Source of the DNA: Laetiporus sulphureus 93-53
Taxonomy: Eukaryota; Basidiomycota; Agaricomycetes; Polyporales; Laetiporaceae
Direction of reading: 5' to 3'
DNA length: 64,000 nt
Assembly (NCBI RefSeq): GCF_001632365.1
Contig: NW_024468510.1
Span: forward strand, 1,244,074-1,308,073
In this document: piece by piece, positions 9,630 to 19,916 of the stretch
How positions within the stretch are numbered: the first letter of the stretch is position 1
Layout: each line of letters begins with the position of its first letter
Notes under the pieces: model-generated
The model's database searches: none
What the model saw: the letters and a program-made list of their open reading frames with translations, nothing else
Told to the model about the DNA's origin: nothing
Made by a program: the position numbers and the translations under genes

Positions 9630-10289
9630 TGTCACGGTTTTACCTGACAAGTCATTAAAAGGAACAAATGCTATTAAAGAAGCATATCATTTTTCATCAT
9701 TTCTCGTCGCACAAGAAGTCACGTGACCTAATGAGATAAGATAACGAGGCATCCAGTCACATGACCTCGGATCTCTCTCGGCATTGTCACGTGACACCGA
9801 GCTCCTCGGCATGGCGTCATATGTCGCAATCACCATGATGACATATTGCGTGCTCAAGAGGAGCTCCGTCTCCGTGGGTTATTATTAGGCAGCCAATCAG
9901 GATAATTGGGACATGTCGTACGATTGCAGCACTGACCAGTAGGATAGCGTGTGACTCGCTTAGGTATTACTGTACAGTAGCGTAGCAATCATGTATATAA
10001 GGACCAGCGAGACGAGGAGGAGACCTCAGTCTTATTCTCCTTCGTCCACCACTACTATCACAGAGGGGTCTTACCAGACACTCTCAGTGTGCTATACATC
10101 TCATTGCATTCTCATTTGTGTGATAGCGCCTCTAGCCTCGCCAGTAAGTCTTGCTCTGCGACCAGCTACTAGGCCTCGTCAGTGGGCACGTCGTATCGCC
10201 ACAGCTCGTCACTGTTGGCTATTAGCCAGGAGGCCCTCAAGGGGACTCTATTTCTGGTTGTCTATCTTTGTCATCGGCGTGCCGTGACA
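9630..10289 (+). repeat. Gypsy 3' LTR, 660 bp, gap-free
   Basis: TGTCACGG ... CCGTGACA. U3 (9630 to about 10025) contains a TATA box TATATAA at 9994-10000 and two perfect CACGTG-core palindromes (9718-9727 and 9785-9796). The predicted RNA start near 10026 begins the 13-mer complementary to the primer site. Six transitions separate it from the readable part of the 5' LTR. Confidence 0.95.
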
Positions 10290-11072
10290 GAAACCATTGA
10301 TCAGTTTGGAATGAATAACTGTGCTCCCAAAAGGTCACCCTTACCATCTGGTATCAAGTTGGAGAAAGCCAGCGACACTCACCATCTTGATATGAAACTT
10401 CGTCATCGATACCAATTAGTCATTGGCACATTACTGTGGATTGCCCTTGGTACTCGACTGGACATAGCCTATGCAGTCAACAGGCTATCACATTTTAACA
10501 ACCACCCCACAGAGGAACACATGAAGTACGCTATGTGGATCCTACGTTACCTCAGCCATACTGAGTTATATGCACTCATGTATTATGGAACTTCCAATGC
10601 TGGTCTAATTGGATACTCTGATTCAGACTGGGCAGAAAATAGAGATGACAGACGCTTGACATCTGCATATCTATTTCTGATGGCTGAAGGACCGGTGTGT
10701 TGGGACACACGGAGGCAACCCACTGTGGCTCTGTCATCCACTGAAGCAGAATATATTGCACTGTCTGATTGTTCTAAGCAGGCAATCTGGCTTCGATCAT
10801 TTGAGTCTGAACTAGAATTTAGCACAGGGATGCCACTCCCACTCTGTGTCGATAACCAAGGAGCAATCTTCCTGGCTGTCAATCCAGCTCATGATCGAAG
10901 AACAAAGCACATTGATCTACGTTACCACCGTGTACGCCATGAGGTTGAGAGAGGGTTAATTACTCTCTATCATGTTCCCACTGAGGAACAATATGCGGAC
11001 TTGCTTACCAAAAATCTTGGTTATCTAAGGATAGAAAAGCTATCACGCTATATTCACCTCACTCATGCTTGA
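10290..11072 (+). pseudogene. Ty1/copia Pol, 3' part (RNase H)
   Basis: After the repeated GAAAC the copia frame resumes as TIDQFGMNNCAPKRSPL and runs to the polyprotein stop at 11070-11072. It carries the end of the RT (VIGTLLWIALGTRLDIAYAV) and the copia RNase H (YSDSDWAENRDDRRL, ALSSTEAEYIALSD, LCVDNQGAI, RTKHIDLRYH, YADLLTKNL). The fragment itself is intact over 261 codons, so the lesions of this copia copy are confined to the 5' half and the gypsy insertion. Confidence 0.93.
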
Positions 11073-11096
11073 CTCGATTGTTCGATCAAGAGAGGG

Positions 11097-11513
11097 TGTT
11101 GAAGGAACGGTTGTATCCTGATATGATCTACACGATCGATCATGAACGACGTGACGTGACAGTCATGTGCAGGGAATAGAATGTCATAGAAACTCACCGA
11201 AGGTTCTAGAGACATCTAAGAGTGTTCCATTCATAGGAACCAATCGTATAATCTGACAGGATCATACAATATGGACATTGACAAAAGAGTAATATACCAT
11301 TGGACAATACCTGTTGCCACTGGGCTAAATGTATTAGCACGATATTACTCATCTATGTAAGTATCACGTTACTGTAGGTACCAGTTGTCCATGAATGGTG
11401 TACAGGGTCTCATCCCATATGTATATATACTGAGTAGCTACAGCGTGAATAGATCCAAGTCCTCTAAGCCTGAACAAGGCCATCTTCTACTCCAGCATAC
11501 TATAAGTTAAACA
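11097..11513 (+). repeat. Copia 3' LTR (end tentative)
   Basis: Starts TGTTGAAGG directly after the purine tract AAGAGAGGG (11088-11096). A TATA-like run GTATATATAC is at 11421-11430. The best terminus is AACA at 11510-11513, giving 417 bp with TGTT/AACA ends. The 5' LTR lies outside the window, so the right boundary cannot be confirmed here. Confidence 0.65.
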
Positions 11514-11860
11514 TCCGATGCTTTGTCGGATAGCTTGATTGACCTCACCATGGTATCTTTTGAGGACGAGGAGGTGGACAAGGAGGTGAAAGTGGATGAT
11601 ATACTGTGAATTTTGCACGGCAGCTACGCTGTGCTTTGTGAATTTTTCTTGTAAAGCTTGATATATACAGGATATCTTTGTACGTGAAATATACTGTATG
11701 CTATAGTCAGCACGGTTTGGCCGGCTTTAAAGTTGACCAAATCAGTTCAAGCTCAACACGACCAGTGTACGTGCACCTTCACGTACTGGGTGTGGTCATA
11801 CATCCTTGGTGCATGCGCAAGTGCACAAAGCTTTTGGTGGCCCCTTCTGCATCCCCACTA
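11514..11860. other. Intergenic, no supported gene
   Basis: Between the copia LTR and the next broken gene. Holds a small hairpin ATCCGA..TCGGAT at 11513-11531 just beyond the LTR end, and AT-rich sequence with several TATA-like runs. Nothing codes convincingly. Confidence 0.5.
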
Positions 11861-13575
11861 ATGTCCATGTCTCCAGATAGGCCCATTTGTAGGCCCACTG
11901 AGAGCAGAGTGCTCTCTCTGATACGCTCGCCGGAGAAGGCTACAATCGATGACCAAGACACGTTGCAAGCTCAGGCTCAAGGTGCATGTCTGACAATACC
12001 TCATGTCGTCCTCGAAGAGAAAACTGTATCTTCCGCTATGGCGGCCAGCCTTGCGACATCTCTGCTAGGGCACGTCTTGTTTCTAAAATCGCAACTTCCG
12101 TTGTGAGTCGTCCGTTCCACGTTCATGTGGGATATTGCTGCATGAACATGCTCTAGTCCTATCGTACAGCTGGCACGTATGCCAGGTGCTAACAGAGACC
12201 CACGCATGGTGAAGAAGTGAACGCAATTGCTTGCAGCATTTGACACGCTGTCCTCACACCTCGGCATGACATTCTCAGCCCTTTTTAGTGCAATGCTACA
12301 GCGACAATCTGAGAATGAGAGTCCATCGAAGGCCCGATCTGCATATCTGGCATTTGTCCTGGGTCCAAGCATAGGAGCTGCACGGGCCAAGGTGGTTCTC
12401 ATAGTGGATGGACTGGATGTTAAGGTAATAGGGCAGAAGGATGAGAGGACAAGCAGGCTGGACAGTATGGCGACCACTGACAGTCAGAGTCCGGAAAGTG
12501 ATGACGAGGGCATTAGCGAAGAAGACAATTTTGACGCAACAGACGATGAGGGAAGTGATTTATGAGACAGCTACAAAGCCCCGTGCGTCTCGTTTGCCCT
12601 CACCATCTCCTTCACCCTTCCAATCTCCGGTTCGGTCATTTGTTCTGTTCCAGGACCAACTTACGATGCCGCCGCCCATAAAGACACCTTTATGGCCATT
12701 AACTTTGTCATCAGGACTTCTTTCATCATCTTTCACGGTACCAAAGGAAGCCACCGAGACCCTCCACCGTCGTCTATCTGCCTTATCTGAGCCAGCTACC
12801 CCATCGCCTCCTCGAACATTCAATCCTTTTCAAGCGCAGGTATTGACGCTGCCACCAGAATTATCCCTACGGCAGTTATCTTTGTCCTCACCAGCTCTTA
12901 CACCACTCTCCCAGCCTCGAGTTCGGACAATCACTCCGTTTCAGGATCATCTCACCATCCCCATCCAAGCTGACTTTCGTGAGGAGGAGCAAAACCGCAA
13001 ACCACCAGGACGGACTCCCCTGAAAGTCTTGTCATCACAGCCTGCCCTGCAGAGCCAACCGGCCATACCTGCTAAATTCGATACGTTAACCGAGGAACAG
13101 AAGAAGATACGAGCAGCTGAGCATCTCCTCTCGCGAACGCTAGCTAACACATGTGTTGAAGGTGACGGAGGCATGTCTCGCGAGCTTGGTGCGTGTATCT
13201 TCCGTCAAATAGTTGGTGGGACACTAATATCCAGCAACAGCGCCGACGCATGCGTATGTCCTGCTACGTGTGCCGCGGAGGTTTGTGCATCCCACATGGG
13301 TTCCGAGGCAGAACCTGACGCGCTCGCTTGAGGTAATGCTTCAGACATTCCTGGAAGAGGCGAGCTGCGTGGAAGGCTCACATGAAGATAAACGTGCTAA
13401 GGCGAGGAAGGGCATGAAGGCCAAAGGCATCTGGATCTCTTGTCGTGGAGGTGAGGTCAACCCTGACATAAAGCTCAATGTACGAGAGAATCAAGATGAG
13501 GAGGATGAAGACGATGACAAGGATGAGATGATATGGTGGGCGTGGGACGGAAAGATTATTGGGTTCACGGATTAG
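11861..13575 (+). pseudogene. Broken gene for a conserved, unnamed fungal protein
   Basis: Coding segments in order: MSMSPDRPIC... (11861 to about 12105), an intron with GTGAGT..CTAG (to about 12177), QLARMPGANRDPRMVKK, an in-frame TGA at 12218-12220, then TQLLAAFDTLSSHLGMTF... to 12565, a frame change in 12441-12565, a Pro/Ser-rich region to about 13188, an intron GTGCGT..AACAG, and a C-terminal exon with VPRRFVHPTWVPRQNLTRSLE ending at 13575 after an acidic stretch. From memory this order (Ala-rich N-term, Ser/Pro middle, RRFVHP..W.PRQNLTR end) resembles an uncharacterised family in Agaricomycetes; I assign no function. The middle has three degenerate repeats with core FQDQLT/FQAQVLT/FQDHLT. 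The TGA and the frame change make it a probable pseudogene, unless the frame change hides an intron. Confidence 0.6.
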
Positions 13576-15202
13576 TGATGGTCATACCATGCATGCTGTG
13601 TTCGGAGACGGTGACTTCAGGACTCCCCACTATTCACGGAACAGACATGTATGATTAGCCAGCACTTACAACACTGCAGACAACATTCATATGGATAACC
13701 TTCTTTGCTAGTAGGCTTGTGAGCTTTCAACATAGACTTACACTCAATTCATGATTTTTGAGCACATTCATGTTATCGAAAACTTTTTTCAATTCAGCTT
13801 TCTGGGACTATCTTAATGACTCTATAATCCATTGCTATGGCAGGATGGTTAGAAGATAATCTTCAGGTGCAAACAGGCTATACCTCAGAGCCTGCATGCC
13901 TGTCTCTAAGATCATGTCAAATATCACCTTCATTGGCTCTTGAATAATGAGCTCTATTCAGTATTTATAAGAAGTGTGATGACATTTTGATGAAAGGAAG
14001 ATGCATACCAGACAGAGGAAATAATGCATCCAATATACAATAGTGTTGAGATAACAGGAGAGAAGCTCACATAATGTTCCAGCTAGAGTGCTTCAACCTC
14101 TATAATCAATGCAAGCAAGTCAGAGAAGACTATCATTTCAGATATCACATTGGTCTACAGAATTTGCTCTTCTGAGAATAACAATGAGTTTGTTCTTGTG
14201 CTTTCCTTCTTTATCCTGCTCTCACGAAGGATATAGTCTGACACTTCCTGTCTTAGCTTTATAATTGAATAGGCTAATTGTGGCTGTGGTCAAACACACC
14301 TTAGTAAAATTGAAATTTATTTTTGACACATTTTCAGAATTTAAAATTATATCTGTTAAAAATCCACAAGACTGTGTATTTTTAATACATACAAGGATGT
14401 AACATTTTATAAACAGCTAATTTCTGTGTAAGTATAGCCTATAAAATGTATGAAGAGTGGCGTACATATGCAGTAAGCAAAGGGTATAGTAAGGTAGTTA
14501 AGCATGATTGTATGCTTTTGTTATTCCTTCTTATCTATGCAATCATTCAATAGCATAATGTTTTCCTTCTCAGAAAGTCATACATTTTTAATTTTCATAT
14601 ATAAAAGTTAGAACATGCTGTGTGCTTTTTTTCATCATGAAAGGTTACATGACGATATATATCTTTTACACAGTTACACTTTACTCTTTCACAAGGCATT
14701 CACACATGCAGATGACTACCATTTCTGAACACTTTTTGACATTCATGAGTTTCACTTATTCATCTTAAAAAGTGCTGCCAAGTTTGTAGCATTTTATAAG
14801 GATTCTGAGAGTCACTGAAGTTTATATCATGTAGGAGGTTAATGTTTAGAAGAGACAAATCTTCTATTATCTTTTCAATGTATAAAAGGGCATCAGAATT
14901 TTAACATTTTTAAGTGACTATTCGTGCATTTTCCACTTCATGAAACAGTGATTTTTGTAGTATATATATAGGTCATCAAAATATATTTCATGCTTGATTG
15001 TGAAATTCTAAAAACATTTTTGAATTCATAAATTGAGCTTAAATGTATTAGATCTCACTGAGCTTGAAAAAATATAATGAAGTGCCCTTTTGTCACACAA
15101 GTATTGGAATGTAGGGAATCACACTGGACTGGACAAAATTATTTGACAAAAACAGCAATTTATGGGAATACTTCCCGTGCAATAGCTATAACCTAAACTA
15201 TT
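13576..15202. other. AT-rich non-coding island
   Basis: No ORF of note. Base composition changes sharply after about 13700: long A/T-rich stretches, few CpG, many TATA-like runs, unlike the roughly balanced composition on both sides. I see no terminal repeats or transposase. It ends at the tRNA-like element at 15203. It may be an old decayed repeat or a foreign insert. Confidence 0.6.
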
Positions 15203-15286
15203 GGGGCCTCACAGATCCGAACCTACGACCAACGTAGGTGTAACGAACCTATAGATGATCAACATCTACCACTCAGCCATTTGCTC
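15203..15286 (-). ncRNA. tRNA-like Pol III element (degenerate tRNA or SINE head)
   Basis: On the minus strand TGGCTGAGTGGT (15268-15279) matches the Pol III A box and GGTTCGGATCT (15213-15223) matches the B box closely, with tRNA-like spacing of about 45 nt. A run of five T on the minus strand (15149-15153) could terminate a transcript of about 140 nt. The acceptor and T stems do not pair properly, so this is not a working tRNA. Just 5' of it is a perfect 9-bp hairpin ATTTGCTCT..AGAGCAAAT (15279-15306). A tRNA-derived SINE or tRNA pseudogene is the best reading. Confidence 0.45.
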
Positions 15287-15589
15287 TTACTCAGATTAGA
15301 GCAAATACTTTATCTTCATATGATGAATCACTCGTGGATCTCCAGCAAAACCCGAAATGACTGAGGTCATTGGTAACTTGCGTCGTACTTGTGTGTCCAT
15401 GGCATGCCCCTTAAGCTTGCGATCCAGCTCTCCCTCATTTCCAGATCTTCAACATCGGTACCGCCATGGACAGCACTAAGGACCGAGGGTGACCTTGGAT
15501 GCCCATTCGACCGCAGGAGGGATGATTAGTTCTCCTCGCGCTGTACGTAGCCATGTGCTGTCAGCATTGTCTTTGCTGATACTTGTTCC

Positions 15590-17116
15590 TAGCCGACCGT
15601 GCACCTTCATTTTGAGAAGATCTTCCCCTACCTACAAAATTTCTCTTCACTGCTGTCATTGGTAACTTTGTATCCGTCCTCACTGAGAGCGAACTCGAGG
15701 ACGTTTTTGTCAGACTGCAGGTAAGCTTTACTTAAGCTCAGTTAAAACCCGGTCAAACAGTCAACTTCTTAGACAAAGTCATCTGAGACCGGGAGGACAA
15801 ACCGGAAGGATTTGGTTACATTGAGTTTGCTGACTTCCAGGGTCCTAAACATGTACTCGAAAAGTCTGGCTCGGTGAACTTCCAGCATGCTCCCTCATGT
15901 ACCCTGGGCTAAGTTCCCGTTTACTTAGAATCTGGCAAGCCGCGTTATTCATGTGAGAGTCGCTGAGCCTCGTATGTCCTCTTACGTCATCTCAGCTTCC
16001 AGACGAATTCATGTTAACATGAATGTAGCGAAGAAAGCTTTTGTGGAAGCTACGGTGGCTTTGACGATGAGAAATTTGCCTGGAACTAGAGGTGTGAGAA
16101 GCCCTTGCCTGACCCTTTCTCCTGTCATAAACACCCCCCCGGCGCAGGCGCTATGACGACCCTCAGGCCGCGAGCTGCCTCCACCCTCTGTCTCTGGCAC
16201 CGGCTCCAACTGGCGAGCCTCTTCCCGCCGCCCACTCCAGTCGTCTATTGCATCCTCTTTCGAGTGTGAGGCGGGCGAGCCTAGCTTGCGGTCCACCTTC
16301 CGAGAAGGTCCTATCTTCTCCACCGATACTAAAGACAGGTGGGCCTTCAGCGGCAAATACAAGCCGAGCGTGTCGGAGGGTCCTGGCAGTCGGTTCAGCA
16401 GCATGCGTGGCTGCGGTGACATGGAACTATCGTGGAACGTGCCCAATCCGCCGAAGAGGACAACGGCGCAGGCCCCACACGATTGCGTGCGTATATTCTC
16501 ACATGTGCTCTCAGTTCGTGGGCACTGAGTTCCTTTCGTCACGGTATGTAGCAAGCAACTCTACACCTTCAACTCCTCAGATGGGGCGGTGGAAGCTCGA
16601 GCTCTTGCCCCGATCCAGTGGCTCCTCCGCTGTCCCTTCTCCTCTCGCGTCGCCTAATTCGTCCGCAGCAGCGCCCAGTACGCACAAACTTAACCTGTTC
16701 AGTGTGGCTAAGTAAGCGGTGTTCCTGTGCTGAGCGGCGATCCTCGTTGCTAACCAGTTTCAAGGCCCGTCGACATTTCTGGAAGGGAAGCTGCCATCGA
16801 GGAACGTCTTGAAAAGGAACAAGAACAGTTCAAAGAAAGGGCGTCTCACTCGATGTCAAGAACGTCATCGCGGACGGCGTCTCAGCGCAGATGGGACCAC
16901 CCGGGTACGTGACCCATGCCTTCCGCCTCTTCTGTCGCCAGCCCGGCCTCTCCCACGTCTGATACGCACAAGAGTCCAGTTATGCTTGCTGCGAATGTGC
17001 GGCCATTGTTCAGCTTTGCCAGTGCCGCCGCTGGCAAGAAAGATGCTGCTGGTGACAGTACCGCAGAGAATGGGACACATGAGGAAACAGAGAAAATCGA
17101 GGAGGTCAAGATCTGA
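15590..17116 (+). pseudogene. Degraded translation initiation factor eIF4B gene
   Basis: Pieces of eIF4B in the right order but several frames. RRM start TAVIGN..LTESELEDVF (about 15640-15702), then an intron-like GTAAGC..TTAG, then KVI-stop-DREDKPEGFGYIEFAD (about 15776-15838), SNWRASSRR (about 16200), DRWAFSGKYKPS..GSRFSSM (about 16335-16405), KLELLPRSS (about 16590), RPVDISGREAAIEERLEKE (about 16766-16823), SHSMSRTSSRTASQRRW, and the typical C-term NVRPLFSFASAAAGKKDA..EEVKI ending TGA 17114-17116. Multiple stops and frame changes. A retained intron argues for decay of a genomic copy, not a processed pseudogene. eIF4B normally stimulates eIF4A; whether an intact copy exists elsewhere cannot be told from this window. 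Confidence 0.8.
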
Positions 17117-17783
17117 TGTGCGTGACAGAATGCTCACTGAAAGGCGTAGATTGGACTTGCCTTAAATGCTGCCAGAATGATCGACAGCTTCTGATTAGAT
17201 GCAATGTACATCCCTTGCTTGTCTTGTCTTCTAGTTAATGTTGACTTCTTTGTTGTACTGGAGGGATCGAACAGCTATCCTCCTGTCTTGCATCGACGTT
17301 GTCAAATTAGCTATAGAACATCCCCTTCGACCATCAGGCACTGAATTAGAGTACCTATATGCATTCTGAAGCCCTGTGCGCGAACGAATGCTCTATATTC
17401 ACTCAAAGACCACAGCTCATGCTTCTTGTCGGCTCGAAAACACGATATGTTCCTTTGCATGGCACGAATCGCACATGCCAACGATTGAAACAATCGTAAC
17501 ATTTCCTCCCTTCGCGATTTTCATGATACACGATAAGACAGCCTCTACATCTCACGGCTTAAGTGAGGCAGGGAACATGCCATTCTTGCTCTGCTCATCA
17601 ATCTAATAGACGACCGAAAAGTAAGGGGGTGAGCGGGCACGTAAGGATACCTCACCAAAATGGCGCGATCAATCATAGGGCCGCAAGGAGAGTGGGCCCG
17701 CTGAACAGCCTACGAAATTAATATTTATATGGCCATGGAATATCGAAGTACAACATGTAAGATGATCGTCACGCAGTAAAATC
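17117..17783. other. Intergenic, nothing recognised
   Basis: Spacer between the eIF4B remnant and the 3' end of the Crinkler-like gene. Only short overlapping ORFs without family resemblance. Confidence 0.5.
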
Positions 17784-19837
17784 TTAATCGGGGGTCAACG
17801 ACTCATAATAATCCAGATCATCTATGATGTAACGTATCATCTCCTCGTCGTGCTCATATTTGATCAATTTGCGACTCTGGACGTCTTGGGGGCAATGAAC
17901 GGAGCGGACATTGAGAAAAGCCGGGTACTGCGCTTCGCCTTCCTTGCCAGCCCACTCGAAATCAACTACCTTGATTATCATTGTGTCCGTGTTCACCAAG
18001 ATGTTGGTATCTCGAAGGTCGCCGTGAACGAAGCCACCCTCTCGCAATATTGATAACAAAGCTTTCAGTTGCTCACGGACAATTGAAAATTTGCGACCAC
18101 GAAGAGTATTGTACGCGTCGGCGATATTGACCCATGGGTCTGCGATGAGCTCCATGACAGTCATGTTCCACCTGCTTGGCAGAAGTGTCGTCCCAATGAT
18201 GGATGGCACGCAATTGTGCTTAGCACACACCCTGTGCACGTCCTCAGAATATCTGTGGCTGAACTTGATCACTGTCGGCCTGTTTTCCTCCACGGTGGTA
18301 CCTGTGAAGAGCAATCGGCCTTTCGTAATTGTGCCGGTATATTTGACCCGGACGACGTTCCCATTCTCGTCATGACAGGTGTCGGGGTAGGGGTAAGTGA
18401 TGTCGGGTATACGACCAGAACGGTGAATATGGGGCAGTTTGGTACCATAGTAATGCACTAGGCTGTGCACTGCTTGCCTGTATGCTCCCAGCGCATGCGG
18501 AAGCCAATCCATATCTGTTTCGGAGTGGACAGATAGTGTCTGCACGAGGACATCTGAGCAGATTATCGGAGTAGGGAATGCCATGCCAAGGAAGTGAATC
18601 TGTGGCCCTAAATGTTCGTTGATTAAAACAATGCAGGCGTATGCGCAGCGAAATAACTCATCACGAATCACAACGCCCATACACGGAAGAACCGAACCAA
18701 CCATGTCCTTCCAGTCAATGTTCTGGGTGAAGTTCAGGTAATACAGGCCGACCTGAAGGTCAGCTTTGGCCGCCCCGCCTTTAGATTCGCTCTTCACTTC
18801 GACGATCGTCGGCATGTATGGCCCTACTCTGAGATGGCCGTCGATCATGTAATTAGCCCAGGACACGGACACCAACGCGGCTTCAAGCGAAACTGCGAGG
18901 TACAGTTTCAGACAGTTTCTGACGTTGAGTGCGCGTGCCTTCTCATCACTGTAAATCATACACATTATGGCTTGCAAGTTCTTCGCACACTCATCGTCCG
19001 CCTGAGTCAGGACGATACTGGCATAGACATCTTCGAACTGAGCAAACACTGGGTGAATAAGAGTGATAGGAATGCTGTCCGGTCTGGGCGGTCTGCTGAG
19101 GTCGAAGGTCCGTCTTACAAAGGCTGTGCGATCGAAAGTGGGAGCATGATTGAGGTTAGAGGGCAACATGAACGGCACGGAATTCATCAGCCTAATCCTC
19201 TTGGCCATGTTTTCATCCCCAATGGAAGCTAGGTCTTGCATCTTGCGCTTCGCAACTGTTCAGAGTAGAATGAGTATCCAAATGGACAGGACACGCGTCA
19301 GCAACTTACTTCCGATTTCTTCACCTGCCGGACCGAAATCATCCAAAAAAGCTCATCAGAAACAATCATAAAGGGCAACTTAAATAAGAATCACCGCGTG
19401 GTGTGAATGGCACTGCAACGAGAATGAGATGAATTACCCCCTGCTTGTCCAGATCGCACGCCTGGCGGATAAGCTGGGTAACATCCACCAGAGGCGTGGC
19501 CTCGAGTGCAGCCGCAATATGTTCTGAAAGTTGCTCTACGGGCTTTGTGTTCAAATCAACTGGCTGCAATCCTCTGATTGTTAACAGTCTATTCATCACA
19601 TGTTTCATTTCTACGTACAGCGTACATCGCCATCTCCATCATGAAAGAACGGTGATGCTTCATGTAATCACGATGCTTCTTGCAAATTGCCTTCCGAACA
19701 CTGAGAAGCGAAGTGTTAGGCTTCACCAGTATCGAGTCGCATGCCGTGGAGGATGTGACGTTCGGCAGCTTGAGGAAACACGACAGTCGTTTGCTTGGTC
19801 CGTCGAACTGGGCCGACCCGCCCCTGTTCCTAGCCAT
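17784..19837 (-). CDS. Crinkler-like protein: header, nuclease-like middle, kinase-like C-term
   Basis: Four-intron-consistent gene model, complement of 17784-19255, 19310-19351, 19395-19573, 19626-19837; all junctions are GT..AG and the sum is 635 codons (634 aa). The N-terminal ~125 residues fit a Crinkler ubiquitin-like header: RLSCFLKL, then SVRKAICKK, LQPVDLN, a downstream leucine-rich segment and HLILVAVP. The middle (about residue 297) has IVEVKSE, compatible with a PD-(D/E)XK nuclease core. The C-terminus is kinase-like: VIKFSHRY (about 473), catalytic loop HGDLRDTNIL (about 551), VVDFEWAG (about 573, DFE for DFG). Header plus REase-like plus kinase is a described Crinkler architecture in fungi and oomycetes; assignment here is from motifs only. 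The cellular role in fungi is uncertain. The gene is intact amid decaying neighbours. Confidence 0.7.
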
Positions 19838-19882
19838 GGGTGAAGAACGGAGAAGAAAGGCTCGACAGTATCAATGTTTGCA

Positions 19883-19916
19883 GCAAGGGCACGAGGAAAG
19901 CAAGGGCACGAGGAAG
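19883..19916. repeat. 17-bp tandem duplication upstream of Crinkler-like gene
   Basis: GCAAGGGCACGAGGAAA followed by the same unit with one change. It lies about 50 bases upstream of the start codon of the minus-strand gene, in its promoter or leader. Confidence 0.6.

Larger units (their letters stand above)
1729..10289 (+). mobile_element. Full-length Ty3/gypsy chromovirus nested in a copia element
   Basis: Complete LTR retrotransposon: 5' LTR 1729-2413, primer site 2416-2428, two small upstream ORFs (2448-3242, 3273-3575), gag 3643-5460, protease frame 5430-5882, RT/RNase H/integrase/chromodomain/dUTPase 5883-9611, purine tract 9617-9626, 3' LTR 9630-10289. LTRs begin TGTCACGG and end CCGTGACA, an 8-bp perfect terminal inverted repeat. 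Flanked by GAAAC. Chromodomain plus self-priming primer site place it with Tf1/sushi-like chromoviruses (established grouping; placement inferred, no tree was run). Likely not autonomous now because of the stop codons at 2706-2708 and 5880-5882. Confidence 0.96.
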
